Of a DNA stretch of 64,000 nt, positions 7,772 through 15,825 are shown in pieces. Under the pieces are notes generated by a model. It searched no databases. It had not been told where the DNA came from and was given only the letters and a program-made list of their open reading frames with translations. Source of the stretch: Uruburuella suis (GTDB taxonomy: Bacteria; Pseudomonadota; Gammaproteobacteria; Burkholderiales; Neisseriaceae); contig NZ_SLXE01000014.1 in assembly GCF_004341385.1 (NCBI RefSeq), positions 7,360-71,359 on the forward strand, written 5' to 3'. How positions within the stretch are numbered: position 1 is the first letter of the stretch; each line of letters starts with the position of its first letter. The position numbers and the translations under genes were made by a program.

Positions 7772-7929
7772 AGTCTGTTCACAATTCATCTCGTGGCAAT
7801 CTTTTGGCTCAAAAACGCGCCTGCCACGTTGAAAATGCTCGCAAGGTGTCCAACCTTGCTGCGCTTTTCGCCTTGCAAACGCGCTTTTGCACTCAAAATC
7901 TTACGCACGGATGAAATGTGAACAGACCC
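7771..7929. repeat. miniature TIR element, family D copy 1
   Basis: About 159 bp bounded by GAGTCTGTTCACAATTCATC and its near complement GATGAAATGTGAACAGACCC. It is closely similar along its length to 15826-15986, including the central AATGCTCGCAAGGTGT. It has no coding potential, and looks like a non-autonomous element moved by an IS5-type transposase. Confidence 0.75.
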
Positions 7930-7934
7930 TGGTG

Positions 7935-7975
7935 TTGCAGGCCGTCTGAAACCGCATTTTTCAGACGGCCTGCAA
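7935..7975. terminator. inverted DUS pair with extended stem
   Basis: TTGCAGGCCGTCTGAAA pairs with TTTCAGACGGCCTGCAA around an eight-base loop. It lies between two family D elements, 185 bases past queE. Confidence 0.55.
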
Positions 7976-8018
7976 TACACGTTCTTTGCCTGCAACACAC
8001 GCTTTTTTATGATACATT

Positions 8019-8142
8019 AGGCGCTGTTTATATTTCATTTCGCGGCAATCTTTTGGCGATCAAACGTGCCGGTTGCGCTTTTTGCCTTGCATATACGCTT
8101 TTTCGCTCAAAATCTTACCCGCGAATAAATGTAAACAGCCCC
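8019..8142. repeat. miniature TIR element, family D shortened copy
   Basis: It starts GCGCTGTTTATATTTCATTT and ends ATAAATGTAAACAGCCCC, with GGCAATCTTTTGG and CTCAAAATCTTAC as in the full-length copies, but lacks the central 'CGCAAGGTGTCCAACC' part: a diverged, internally deleted copy before hisC. Confidence 0.6.
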
Positions 8143-8206
8143 GAGCATTTTGTCGACAAAAAAGGCGCGTCGTGTTTCAGACGGCCTGTTTACACCAAAG
8201 CCGTTA

Positions 8207-9289
8207 ATGAGCCATTTATCCGATATTATCCGCGCCGACATCCGCGCCATGAGCGCTTATCAAGTGGCCGCGCTGCCCGAAGGCTTCACTAAGCTCGATG
8301 CCATGGAAAGCCCGTATCACCCGTTTGCCCACTCGCCCCAATTGCAGGCCGAATGGGCTGCCCGCTTGGCTGAAGCGCCGATTCATCTTTATCCCAATCC
8401 TGCCACCAGCGGCCTGCAAGCCGCGCTGCGCCAGGCTTTTGATATTCCGGCCGCTGCCGAAATCGCGCTGGGCAACGGCTCGGATGAATTAATCCAACTC
8501 ATCACCATGCTGGTGGCCAAGCCCGGTGCTGCGGTGCTGGCGCTGGAGCCGAGCTTTGTGATGTATCGGCACAATGCGCAGGTTTACGGGCTCGATTATA
8601 TCGGTGTGCCGCTGAACGACGATTTCAGCATGAATCTGCCGGCCGTGCTTGAGGCCATTGCCGCGCATCGGCCGGCGCTGGTGTTTGTGTCGTATCCCAA
8701 CAACCCCACCGGCGTGGGCTTTTCGCGCGCCCAAGTGCAGGCCATTATCAATGCCGCGCCCGGCGTTGTGGTGGTGGACGAAGCCTATGGCGCATTCAGC
8801 GGCGACAGCTTTTTGCCGCAAGCGGGGCAGATTGAAAATTTGGTGCTGATGCGCACCGTGAGCAAAATCGGCTTTGCCGGCATACGCGTGGGCTATGCCG
8901 CCGGCTGCGCCGAAATCATCAACGAGCTGGCCAAGATCGTGCCGCCTTATAATATGAACCAGCTGAGCCTGGCCACCGCCAAATTTGCGCTCGAGCATGC
9001 CGATGCCATTGCTGCCACCACCGCCAAGCTCAAAGCCGAGCGCGAGCGCATGCTGGCGCAATTGCAGCAAATCGCCGCTATTCAAGCTTTTGAGAGCGAA
9101 GCCAATTTCATCACCGTGCGCGTGCCCGATGCAGATCAATTGTTTGACACGCTCAAGCAAAATAAGATTTTAATTAAAAAATTGCACGGCGCGCACCCGC
9201 TGCTGGCGCAATGTGTGCGCATCACCATGGGTGCGCCCGGGCAAAACGATGCCGTGTTGGCGCTGATGCGCGCGCTGTATGAAAAATAA
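8207..9289 (+). CDS. hisC: histidinol-phosphate aminotransferase HisC
   Basis: PLP enzyme that converts imidazole-acetol phosphate and glutamate to histidinol phosphate. It has 360 residues of fold-type I aminotransferase: LGNGSDELIQLI, then YPNNPTGVGFS, VVVDEAYGAFSG, and the PLP lysine in TVSKIGFAGIRVGY. I chose ATG 8207 (MSHLSDIIRADIR, the family N-terminus); an ATG 57 bases upstream would translate a DUS. hisB follows after 79 bases. The his genes of this window are in four separate blocks. Confidence 0.94.
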   Translation: MSHLSDIIRADIRAMSAYQVAALPEGFTKLDAMESPYHPFAHSPQLQAEWAARLAEAPIHLYPNPATSGLQAALRQAFDIPAAAEIALGNGSDELIQLITMLVAKPGAAVLALEPSFVMYRHNAQVYGLDYIGVPLNDDFSMNLPAVLEAIAAHRPALVFVSYPNNPTGVGFSRAQVQAIINAAPGVVVVDEAYGAFSGDSFLPQAGQIENLVLMRTVSKIGFAGIRVGYAAGCAEIINELAKIVPPYNMNQLSLATAKFALEHADAIAATTAKLKAERERMLAQLQQIAAIQAFESEANFITVRVPDADQLFDTLKQNKILIKKLHGAHPLLAQCVRITMGAPGQNDAVLALMRALYEK

Positions 9290-9368
9290 AGATAAAATGC
9301 AAACAAACCTGAGCGTATTTGCGTTTTGCATTTAAGTGATTGCTTTTATTGATAAAAAAGACCGGATT

Positions 9369-10283
9369 ATGAAAAAAATACAAACCCATCTGCAAAACCT
9401 TTATCTGCTGATCGAAGAAGCCGGCTCGCTTGGCGAGCTGGCCCGCCGCAGCGGCTACGACAACCCTTCCGCGCTGTATCAGCTGAAACACCGCCTGGAA
9501 AAACAGGCGCAGGATGAAACCGCCAAAGGGCGCGGCATCCAATCGGCCTTGCAGGCCAAGCTAGAAAACGGCATGGGCAAGCCCGCCGGCTGGATGGGCA
9601 GAAAGCATCTGTCTAAAGAAGAAAAGGCCGAAAAAGCGGAAAAAGCCGCTGCCGAGGCCGCGCTGGCCATGGCTGCGGAAGCAGCGCAAACGCGCAGCGC
9701 CACCGTGAGCCGCCACACCAGCGAAACCCAAATCACCGTGTCCATCAATCTGGATGGCACCGGCCAAAGCCGATTCGACACCGGCGTGCCTTTTCTCGAG
9801 CACATGCTCGACCAAATCAGCCGCCACAGCCTGATTGATCTCGACATCACCTGCCGGGGCGATTTGCACATCGACGACCACCACACCGTGGAAGACATCG
9901 GCATCACGCTGGGGCAGGCGCTCAAGCAAGCTCTGGGCGACAAAGCCGGCATCTGCCGCTACGGCATGAGCTATGTGCCGCTCGATGAAGCCTTGAGCCG
10001 CGTGGTGCTCGATTTGTCCGGCCGCCCGGGCTTGGTGTACAACCTCGAATTCACCCGCGCCATGATCGGCAAATTCGATGTGGATTTATTCAGCGAATTT
10101 TTCCACGGCTTGGTCAACCACAGCATGATGACGCTGCATATCGACAACCTGCGCGGCATCAATGCACACCATCAAGCCGAAACCGTGTTTAAAGCGTTTG
10201 GCCGCGCGCTGCGCATGGCCGTGGCGCACGATGAGCGCATGGCCGGTCAAATGCCCTCCACCAAAGGCACGCTCACCGCCTGA
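9369..10283 (+). CDS. hisB: imidazoleglycerol-phosphate dehydratase HisB with N-terminal extension
   Basis: Dehydrates imidazole glycerol phosphate in histidine synthesis. The catalytic domain starts near residue 115 (TSETQITVSINLDGTG) and has the two metal-binding motifs DDHHTVEDIG and NAHHQAE. Before it lie about 110 extra residues: a helical part LLIEEAGSLGELARRSGY that looks helix-turn-helix-like, a basic stretch, and an Ala/Glu/Lys-rich linker. Typical monofunctional HisB has about 195-200 residues; this has 304, close to neisserial HisB as I recall it, so the extension is a lineage trait and not a misread start. Role of the extension unknown. Confidence 0.94.
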   Translation: MKKIQTHLQNLYLLIEEAGSLGELARRSGYDNPSALYQLKHRLEKQAQDETAKGRGIQSALQAKLENGMGKPAGWMGRKHLSKEEKAEKAEKAAAEAALAMAAEAAQTRSATVSRHTSETQITVSINLDGTGQSRFDTGVPFLEHMLDQISRHSLIDLDITCRGDLHIDDHHTVEDIGITLGQALKQALGDKAGICRYGMSYVPLDEALSRVVLDLSGRPGLVYNLEFTRAMIGKFDVDLFSEFFHGLVNHSMMTLHIDNLRGINAHHQAETVFKAFGRALRMAVAHDERMAGQMPSTKGTLTA

Positions 10284-10303
10284 TGCAGCTTGCTGTTTAT
10301 ATC

Positions 10304-10337
10304 AGGCCGTCTGAAAGTGCAGGGTTTCAGACGGCCT
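10304..10337 (+). terminator. inverted DUS pair behind hisB
   Basis: AGGCCGTCTGAAA and TTTCAGACGGCCT lie across an eight-base spacer, 20 bases after the hisB stop. Confidence 0.65.
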
Positions 10338-10391
10338 GATTGGCTTTATGCTCGAATGATGTCGGCATTCAGGCATCGGTTAAATCTTGCT

Positions 10392-10425
10392 AAAGGCCGT
10401 CTGAAAGCTTTCAGACGGCCTTTTT
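10392..10425 (+). terminator. second inverted DUS pair, with T run
   Basis: AAAGGCCGTCTGAAAG directly abuts CTTTCAGACGGCCTTTTTC: a long perfect stem followed by T residues, the stronger of the two hairpins behind hisB. Confidence 0.75.
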
Positions 10426-10492
10426 CTTGTTATGATAAAAACACTTGAGCCTTGCCGCTCATTCACACAATAACTGCCACAAGGAGAAAATC

Positions 10493-10876
10493 ATGAATAA
10501 GCCCAACCCCACGCACGCCCAAGTAATGGAATCGCAAGAGTGCGATGCGGTAATACAAGAGCGCTGCGATGATTACCTGCACCGCGAAGCCGCCCAAGCC
10601 GAGCAGGCGCAGGCCGGCAGCGTGGCAGCGGGCGAGCAGGATTTCGATGCCATCAAGCCGCAAGTAGAGCTCAACACCGACCAGATTTCCGAATGCCACG
10701 AGCCCACCACCGCTGATGAAATGGAAGCGGAAGAGCGCGAATTGGTGATTGAAGATTCGGTGGACGATGCCATTACCTATGCGCAAAAGCCCCTGAGCGA
10801 TGAGGAAATCCGCCGCAAAGCGCTCACCCGTCTCGACCAAATCGACCCCAATCCGAAAGACGGCAATCATTGCTGA
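10493..10876 (+). CDS. acidic cytoplasmic protein of unknown function
   Basis: A 127-residue, strongly acidic product with many Glu, Asp and Gln, no signal peptide and no membrane segment. It begins MNKPNPTHAQVMESQE, after a good Shine-Dalgarno (AAGGAG, seven bases before ATG). Segments such as CDDYLHREAAQAEQAQAG and MEAEERELVIEDSVDD predict helix. It stands alone between two DUS hairpin terminators, which supports a single-gene transcript. I do not recognise the family. Confidence 0.75.
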   Translation: MNKPNPTHAQVMESQECDAVIQERCDDYLHREAAQAEQAQAGSVAAGEQDFDAIKPQVELNTDQISECHEPTTADEMEAEERELVIEDSVDDAITYAQKPLSDEEIRRKALTRLDQIDPNPKDGNHC

Positions 10877-10906
10877 AGCGCGCCGGATAAATGATTATAT
10901 GTTCAT

Positions 10907-10942
10907 AAAAAGGCCGTCTGAAACATTCAGACGGCCTTTTTG
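10907..10942 (+). terminator. inverted DUS pair with A/T flanks
   Basis: AAAAAGGCCGTCTGAA, CA, and TTCAGACGGCCTTTTT: a textbook intrinsic terminator built from two uptake sequences. Confidence 0.8.
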
Positions 10943-11195
10943 GTGATGGGGATTAAGATGAATATTGTTTGCAATGTAGTGAAAAGTAGCTTTTTATTGT
11001 TAACAATCAAATCGATAGCGGTAAAATATTCTGATTTTATTGATTGAATAATATCAGCCACTTATGATTTGAGTGTGTTAATCGGGTTGTCAAATAAAAT
11101 AGGTTAAGCTAGGATAAATTCCATCAAGGCGGGGCGGCTTTTTTGCGGCGGCTGCGGGCTTGTGCAGAATAACGACAACAACATAGGAGCAAGAA
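10943..11195 (+). promoter_or_regulatory. AT-rich gltI leader with palindromes
   Basis: A 250-base AT-rich stretch, unlike the GC-rich genes around it. It has a 12-bp perfect palindrome ATTGTTAACAAT (10996-11007) and a looser inverted repeat CTGATTTTATTG/AATAATATCAG (about 11030-11056). These are plausible regulator sites for the gltIJKL transporter. AGGAGCAAGAA before ATG 11196 is the RBS. No regulator can be named from sequence. Confidence 0.4.
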
Positions 11196-12152
11196 ATGAA
11201 ATTGACAGCACTCAAACCTTTCAGCCTCGCCTGCTTGGCGGCATTGAGCTTGGCGGCTTGCGGCGGCGAAGCATCGAAACCGGCCGAAAGCAGCGCATCA
11301 GGCGCCGCGCCGGCCGCAGCAGGGCAGGGCACTTTGGAGAAAATCAAATCGTCGGGCACCATTGTGTTGGGGCACCGTGATTCTTCCATTCCGTTTTCCT
11401 ACATTGCCGATCAGCCCAATCAACCGGTAGGCTATGCCCATGATTTGCAGCTCAAAGTGGTGGAAGCGGTGAAAAAAGAGCTCAACATGCCCGATTTGAA
11501 AGTGCGCTACAACTTGGTTACCTCGCAAAACCGCATCCCGCTGGTGAGCAACGGCACGGTAGATTTGGAATGCGGCTCCACCACCAACAATCTCGAGCGT
11601 CAAAAGCAGGTGGATTTTTCCAATGCTTTCTTTGAAATCGGCACCCGCCTGATGGCCGCCAAAGATGCCGGCATCAACGGCTTTGGCGATTTGAAAGGCA
11701 AAACCGTGGTCACCACGGCCGGCACCACTTCCGAGCGTTTGTTGAAAGAATATAACGACAAAGAAAAGCTCGGCATGAACATTATTTCCGCCAAAGACCA
11801 CGGCGAAGCCGCGCTGATGCTGTTTAACGGCCGCGCGCAAGCCTTTATGATGGATGATATTTTACTGGCGGGCGAGCGTGCCAAAACGCCCAACCCCGAT
11901 AATTGGGTGATTGTGGGCGAGCCGATGTCGTTTGAGCGCTACGGCTGCATGGTGCGCAAAGGCGATGCGCCGTTTAAAGCGGTGGTGGATGGTGCGCTGG
12001 ATGCCACGTTTAAAAACACCGCCGAAATCGATGCGCTGTATAAAAAATGGTTTGAAAGCCCGATTCCGCCCAAAGGCGTGAATTTGGCATTTCCGATGTC
12101 GGCGCAGGTAAAAGAAATTATCGCCAACCCCACCGATAGAGCCGCAGAGTAA
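11196..12152 (+). CDS. gltI: glutamate/aspartate ABC transporter substrate-binding lipoprotein
   Basis: Captures acidic amino acids and delivers them to GltJK. It has a lipoprotein signal with lipobox LAAC (Cys22), so it is membrane-anchored rather than free. It is a solute-binding family 3 domain; stretches such as LVTSQNRIPLVSNGTVDLEC, GSTTNNLERQKQ and IISAKDHGEAALML match Escherichia coli GltI closely, including the Arg/Ser/Thr residues that hold the ligand. It has 318 residues. The permease gene follows after an unusually wide 385-base gap. Confidence 0.93.
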   Translation: MKLTALKPFSLACLAALSLAACGGEASKPAESSASGAAPAAAGQGTLEKIKSSGTIVLGHRDSSIPFSYIADQPNQPVGYAHDLQLKVVEAVKKELNMPDLKVRYNLVTSQNRIPLVSNGTVDLECGSTTNNLERQKQVDFSNAFFEIGTRLMAAKDAGINGFGDLKGKTVVTTAGTTSERLLKEYNDKEKLGMNIISAKDHGEAALMLFNGRAQAFMMDDILLAGERAKTPNPDNWVIVGEPMSFERYGCMVRKGDAPFKAVVDGALDATFKNTAEIDALYKKWFESPIPPKGVNLAFPMSAQVKEIIANPTDRAAE

Positions 12153-12537
12153 ACATTTCAAACAGCCGGCACATCATGTGGCAAAAGGCGGCGGGTTTGA
12201 AAAGCCCGCCGCCTTCTTTAGATGGCCGGTGCGAGCCGGATGGTTTTCAGACGGCCTGAGACTTTTGCAAAACCGGATATCTGTCGCATCCGCGCAGGCA
12301 GGTGCCCGGTGCAAAGCAGCGCTTTGCTTGCCTCACACATTTCTGAAAATAAAAGATTCTCTATAAAATCAAATATTTGATTTTATGTGTTGATGGTAGC
12401 TAGCTGCCCGACAACTGAAGCTGCGCTTCAGGCTGTGCTCCTGCCTACGCAGGAGCGACGGAAAGGGCGTTTGGTGTATATAAAAGCCAATATTCTGCCG
12501 TATCAGGGCAGAATCCAAACAACAGAAGGAACGGAAT
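12153..12537. other. 385-base gap between gltI and gltJ
   Basis: It contains a DUS at about 12247, a perfect palindrome TAAAATCAAATATTTGATTTTA (about 12363-12385), and the 23-bp repeat shared with 3325-3347. Two short open frames here have no family features and I do not call them. Expression of gltJKL may need its own promoter; AATATTCTGCC... and GAAGGAACGG supply only an RBS near gltJ. Confidence 0.45.
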
Positions 12538-13281
12538 ATGGGCTATTCCTGGAACTGGGGCGTGCTGTTTGACAGCACCGGCATCGGCAACGAAACCTAT
12601 TTGAGCTGGATGCTCTCGGGCCTCGGCTGGCTGTTTTTAATCGGCGGCATCGCTTGGCTTATCGCGCTCACGCTGGGCACGGTGTTGGGCATTATGCGTA
12701 CGCTGCCCAATAAGCCGCTGCAAACCATCGCTTCGGCCTATGTGAGCCTGTTTCGCAACGTGCCTTTGCTGGTGCAGCTTTTTATCTGGTATTACGTGGT
12801 GCCGGGCTTTTTTCCCGAAGGCTTGCGCCAATGGTGGTATTTCGGCCTTGCGCCCAACACCTCGGCCATGCTCTCGGCCAGCGTGGGCTTGGGGCTTTTC
12901 ACCGCCGCGCGCATTGCCGAGCAGGTGCGCACCGGCATTCAGTCGCTGCCGCAGGGGCAGAGCCACGCCGCTTATGCGCTGGGATTCAGCACTGCTCAAG
13001 TTTACCGGCAAGTGCTGCTGCCGCAGGCTTTCCGGGTGATTTTGCCGCCCATGAGCTCGGAATTGACCAACTGCTTTAAAAACGCCTCGGTGGCATCGCT
13101 GGTGGGCGTTGCCGAATTAATCAGCCAAACCAAAACCATTGCCGAATACACGCAAAACAATTTTGAAATCTACACCTATGCCACGCTGATTTATTTGGTG
13201 ATTAATTTGGTTTTGATTATGTTAATGAATTTTCTCGAGCGCAAATACAGAGTGCCGGGCTTGATGGCGGAGGGCAAATAA
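12538..13281 (+). CDS. gltJ: glutamate/aspartate ABC transporter permease GltJ
   Basis: Inner-membrane permease of the His/Glu/Gln/Arg family. It starts MGYSWNWGVLFD, as in GltJ, and has about five hydrophobic helices. The coupling segment (EAA-type loop) is ARIAEQVRTGIQSLPQGQ, then AAYALGFSTAQVYRQVLLPQ. It has 247 residues. gltK begins two bases after its stop. Confidence 0.94.
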   Translation: MGYSWNWGVLFDSTGIGNETYLSWMLSGLGWLFLIGGIAWLIALTLGTVLGIMRTLPNKPLQTIASAYVSLFRNVPLLVQLFIWYYVVPGFFPEGLRQWWYFGLAPNTSAMLSASVGLGLFTAARIAEQVRTGIQSLPQGQSHAAYALGFSTAQVYRQVLLPQAFRVILPPMSSELTNCFKNASVASLVGVAELISQTKTIAEYTQNNFEIYTYATLIYLVINLVLIMLMNFLERKYRVPGLMAEGK

Positions 13282-13282
13282 G

Positions 13283-13957
13283 ATGGCTTTCGGAATTGCA
13301 GAATTGCAGGCGGCATCGCCCGGCCTTTTGGCCGGCATCACCACCACGCTGGAAATCGTGGCGATTGCTGTGGCCGGCGGCATGGTCATCGGCACGCTGC
13401 TGGCGCTGGCGCGTTTATCGCCTTTTAAAATCTTGTCGCTGCCGGCCAAGCTTTATGTGAATTTTTTCCGCTCGGTGCCTTTGCTTTTGGTGCTGATCTG
13501 GTTTTACTTCGCCGTGCCGATGATGTACAACTGGGCCACCGGGCGCTATCTCACCATCAACGTGGCTTTTGCTTCGTGCGCGGTGGCGTTTATGGTGTTT
13601 GAGGCGGCTTATTTTGCCGAAGTGGTGCGCGCGGGCATACAGTCGATTTCCAAAGGGCAGGTGAATGCGGCCAAAGCACTGGGCATGACTTACAGCCAAA
13701 CCATGCGGCTCGTGATTCTGCCGCAGGCTTTCCGCAAAATGCTGCCGCTGATTTTGCAGCAGAGCATTATTCTGTTTCAAGATACCACGCTAGTGTTTGC
13801 TATCGGCTTGGTGGATTTCTTCCGCGCCTCTTATGTGCGCGGCGATTTGATGGGCATGCTCACGCCGTATATTCTGTTTGCCGGTGCGGTGTATTTTGCG
13901 GTGAGCGCGATTGCCACTTTTGGTGTGAAACGTTTGCAAAAAAGATTGCGGGTGTAA
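13283..13957 (+). CDS. gltK: glutamate/aspartate ABC transporter permease GltK
   Basis: Second permease subunit, 224 residues, pairing with GltJ. Its coupling loop reads AEVVRAGIQSISKGQVNAA, then KALGMTYSQTMRLVILPQ; hydrophobic helices lie before and after. The start codon follows the gltJ stop by one base and gltL starts two bases after its own stop, so the three are translationally linked. Confidence 0.94.
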   Translation: MAFGIAELQAASPGLLAGITTTLEIVAIAVAGGMVIGTLLALARLSPFKILSLPAKLYVNFFRSVPLLLVLIWFYFAVPMMYNWATGRYLTINVAFASCAVAFMVFEAAYFAEVVRAGIQSISKGQVNAAKALGMTYSQTMRLVILPQAFRKMLPLILQQSIILFQDTTLVFAIGLVDFFRASYVRGDLMGMLTPYILFAGAVYFAVSAIATFGVKRLQKRLRV

Positions 13958-13959
13958 AA

Positions 13960-14688
13960 ATGATTGAAATCAACAATGTGAATAAATGGTATGGCGATTT
14001 TCAGGTGCTCACCGATTGCAGCACCCGCATTGCCAAAGGCGATGTGGTGGTGGTGTGCGGCCCTTCGGGCAGCGGCAAATCCACGCTGATTAAATGTGTA
14101 AACGGGTTGGAGCCTTTCCAAAAAGGCGAAATCGTGATCGACGGCACGTCGGTGGGGCATCCGCAAACCGATTTACCCAAGCTGCGCAGCCGCGTGGGCA
14201 TGGTGTTTCAGCATTTCGAGCTGTTTCCGCATCTGAGCATCACCGACAACCTCACCGTGGCGCAAATTAAGGTGCTTGGCCGCAGCAAGCAAGAAGCGCT
14301 TAAAAAAGGGCTGGCCTATCTCGACCGCGTGGGCTTGAGCGCGCAGGCGCACAAATATCCGGCCGAATTGTCAGGCGGCCAGCAGCAGCGGGTGGCGATT
14401 GCGCGTGCGCTGGCCATGGATCCGGTGGCTATGCTGTTTGACGAGCCCACTTCCGCGCTTGATCCGGAAATGATTCAGGAAGTGCTCGATGTGATGGTGG
14501 GCTTGGCTAAAGAGGGCATGACCATGATGTGTGTTACCCACGAAATGGGCTTTGCCAAGCAAGTGGCCAATAAAGTGGTGTTTATGGATGCCGGCCAGAT
14601 TGTGGAAGATTGCAGCACTGAAGAATTCTTCGGCAGCCCGCGCAGCGAGCGGGCGCAGCAATTTTTGTCGAAAATTTTGAACCATTAA
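13960..14688 (+). CDS. gltL: glutamate/aspartate ABC transporter ATP-binding protein GltL
   Basis: ATPase of the transporter, 242 residues. Walker A is GPSGSGKST (about residues 32-40), the Q loop VFQHFELFPH, the ABC signature LSGGQQQR, Walker B VAMLFDEPTSALDPE, and the switch His CVTHEMGFA. It ends the gltJKL gene run and is followed by a DUS hairpin. Confidence 0.95.
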   Translation: MIEINNVNKWYGDFQVLTDCSTRIAKGDVVVVCGPSGSGKSTLIKCVNGLEPFQKGEIVIDGTSVGHPQTDLPKLRSRVGMVFQHFELFPHLSITDNLTVAQIKVLGRSKQEALKKGLAYLDRVGLSAQAHKYPAELSGGQQQRVAIARALAMDPVAMLFDEPTSALDPEMIQEVLDVMVGLAKEGMTMMCVTHEMGFAKQVANKVVFMDAGQIVEDCSTEEFFGSPRSERAQQFLSKILNH

Positions 14689-14744
14689 ATCGAAAAGGAG
14701 GCGGCCGAAGAATCGGCGCTTTCTTCAGGAAACACTTGGCAATC

Positions 14745-14782
14745 AGGCCGTCTGAAACATACAATCGCTTTTCAGACGGCCT
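14745..14782 (+). terminator. inverted DUS pair behind gltL
   Basis: AGGCCGTCTGAAA and TTTTCAGACGGCCT are separated by about 12 bases, 56 bases after the gltL stop. Confidence 0.65.
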
Positions 14783-14805
14783 GCCGGTTTTCGCAGGCTG
14801 CATCT

Positions 14806-14911
14806 AATACCCATTCAAAAAAGTAAGCTAACAAGGCGGCGAGCCGAAGACAGTACAGATAGTATGGCAAGGCGAGACAACGAAGTTAGGTTATTTTTTG
14901 GGATTGGTATA
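14806..14911. repeat. miniature TIR element, family A intact copy
   Basis: About 106 bp. The ends are AATACCCATTCAAAAAAGTA and TTATTTTTTGGGATTGGTAT, imperfect inverses. The middle AACAAGGCGGCGAGCCGAAG recalls Correia-element interiors. Compare 58852-59103, where the same element is interrupted. It lies 18 bases before the 14930 gene, so could carry its promoter. Confidence 0.7.
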
Positions 14912-14929
14912 ACACTATGAAAGGCCACG

Positions 14930-15352
14930 ATGTTTATCACCTTGCTGTTGGTTACATTTGTGCTGGCGCTGGCGGTGTCGGCCTTAGTGGCGCGTTTGTT
15001 TGCGCAGCCGCTGCACAATATCCTCACCCGCATTATCGACGACCCCATCAGCGAAGCCTGGGTGCGCTATATGAAGTTTGCCATTTTGGTGGTGGGCGTG
15101 TCGGCCGGCGTGCGTATCGGCGAGCTGGAAAAATACATCACGCCGTGGCGCTGGGATGAAAAAGCCCAAATCGTGCCGCTTACCGGCGAGCGCTGGGTGC
15201 TCGAAGTGTATCGCACCATTATCGAATCGCTGCAAGGCATCGCTTGGATGCTGCTGGTGTTTTTCGTGGTGGCGCTGATGGCTTATGTGGTGGTGCGCTT
15301 GGGCGAGCTCAAACGCCGCCGTGCGGATACGCAAAATCAAACCCTTAACTGA
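14930..15352 (+). CDS. two-helix inner membrane protein of unknown function
   Basis: A 140-residue product with an N-terminal hydrophobic helix (MFITLLLVTFVLALAVSALV), a middle region of about 70 polar and charged residues (KYITPWRWDEKAQIVPLTGE), and a second long helix (GIAWMLLVFFVVALMAYVVV) with a basic tail. Probably a membrane protein with a periplasmic or cytoplasmic middle domain. It begins just after a family A element, with no strong RBS (AAAGGCCACG). It ends seven bases before the next small gene, so they are likely co-transcribed. Family not recognised. Confidence 0.7.
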   Translation: MFITLLLVTFVLALAVSALVARLFAQPLHNILTRIIDDPISEAWVRYMKFAILVVGVSAGVRIGELEKYITPWRWDEKAQIVPLTGERWVLEVYRTIIESLQGIAWMLLVFFVVALMAYVVVRLGELKRRRADTQNQTLN

Positions 15353-15359
15353 ACCGATT

Positions 15360-15665
15360 ATGTTGCCTAGTGTGTTGTTGTTGATTTTTGGAAAATTGCA
15401 GGATTATGTGGGCCGCAACGGCCCGGTTTGGCCGTGGGCGCTATCCTACGGCTTGTGTTTGGGCGTGGCGGGCTTTGTGGTGGTGGGCGGCGAGATGTCG
15501 CCGATTGCCGCAGCCGCTTTCGGCTTTTATTGTTGGGCTTATCTGGTGCTGCTGCGCCAATGGCGCAGCGAGCGGGTCCGCTGGCTCTCGCTTTATTGGT
15601 TTGGCGCTTTGTTGCCGCTGGTGATTGTGTTGGTGTCGTTTTCGGTGATGCAGCGCAGCCTGTAG
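15360..15665 (+). CDS. small membrane protein of unknown function
   Basis: A 101-residue product that begins MLPSVLLLIFGKLQDYVGR and has about three hydrophobic helices (ALSYGLCLGVAGFVVVGG; AAAFGFYCWAYLVLL; LYWFGALLPLVIVLVSF). I chose ATG 15360, seven bases after the upstream stop. The MITE at 15664 begins at its stop codon, TAGGGTATCC, so the element may have trimmed or replaced the original 3' end. Family not recognised. Confidence 0.62.
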   Translation: MLPSVLLLIFGKLQDYVGRNGPVWPWALSYGLCLGVAGFVVVGGEMSPIAAAAFGFYCWAYLVLLRQWRSERVRWLSLYWFGALLPLVIVLVSFSVMQRSL

Positions 15666-15825
15666 GGTATCCTGACATTTCGATTTATGGGTGTATTTCG
15701 TCCCTGAAAACGCATCTGCTGCGTTAAAAAGCCTCGCAAGGTGTCCAACCTTGCTGCGTTTTTTGCCTTGCATCTGCATTTGCAGGAACAAAATCCTCCT
15801 CATAAACGAAATGTCAGGATACCCC
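15664..15825. repeat. miniature TIR element, family E
   Basis: About 162 bp with ends GGGTATCCTGACATTTCG and CGAAATGTCAGGATACCC, near-perfect inverses. The interior AGCCTCGCAAGGTGTCCAAC is shared with family D. The outer bases resemble the IS5-like end GGGCGTCCTGACAATT at 63911, suggesting mobilisation by that transposase. It abuts a family D copy directly. Confidence 0.72.

Noticed and set aside
12178..12572. Two short frames between gltI and gltJ
   Set aside because: No RBS, no motif, and they cross the DUS, palindrome and dispersed repeat.
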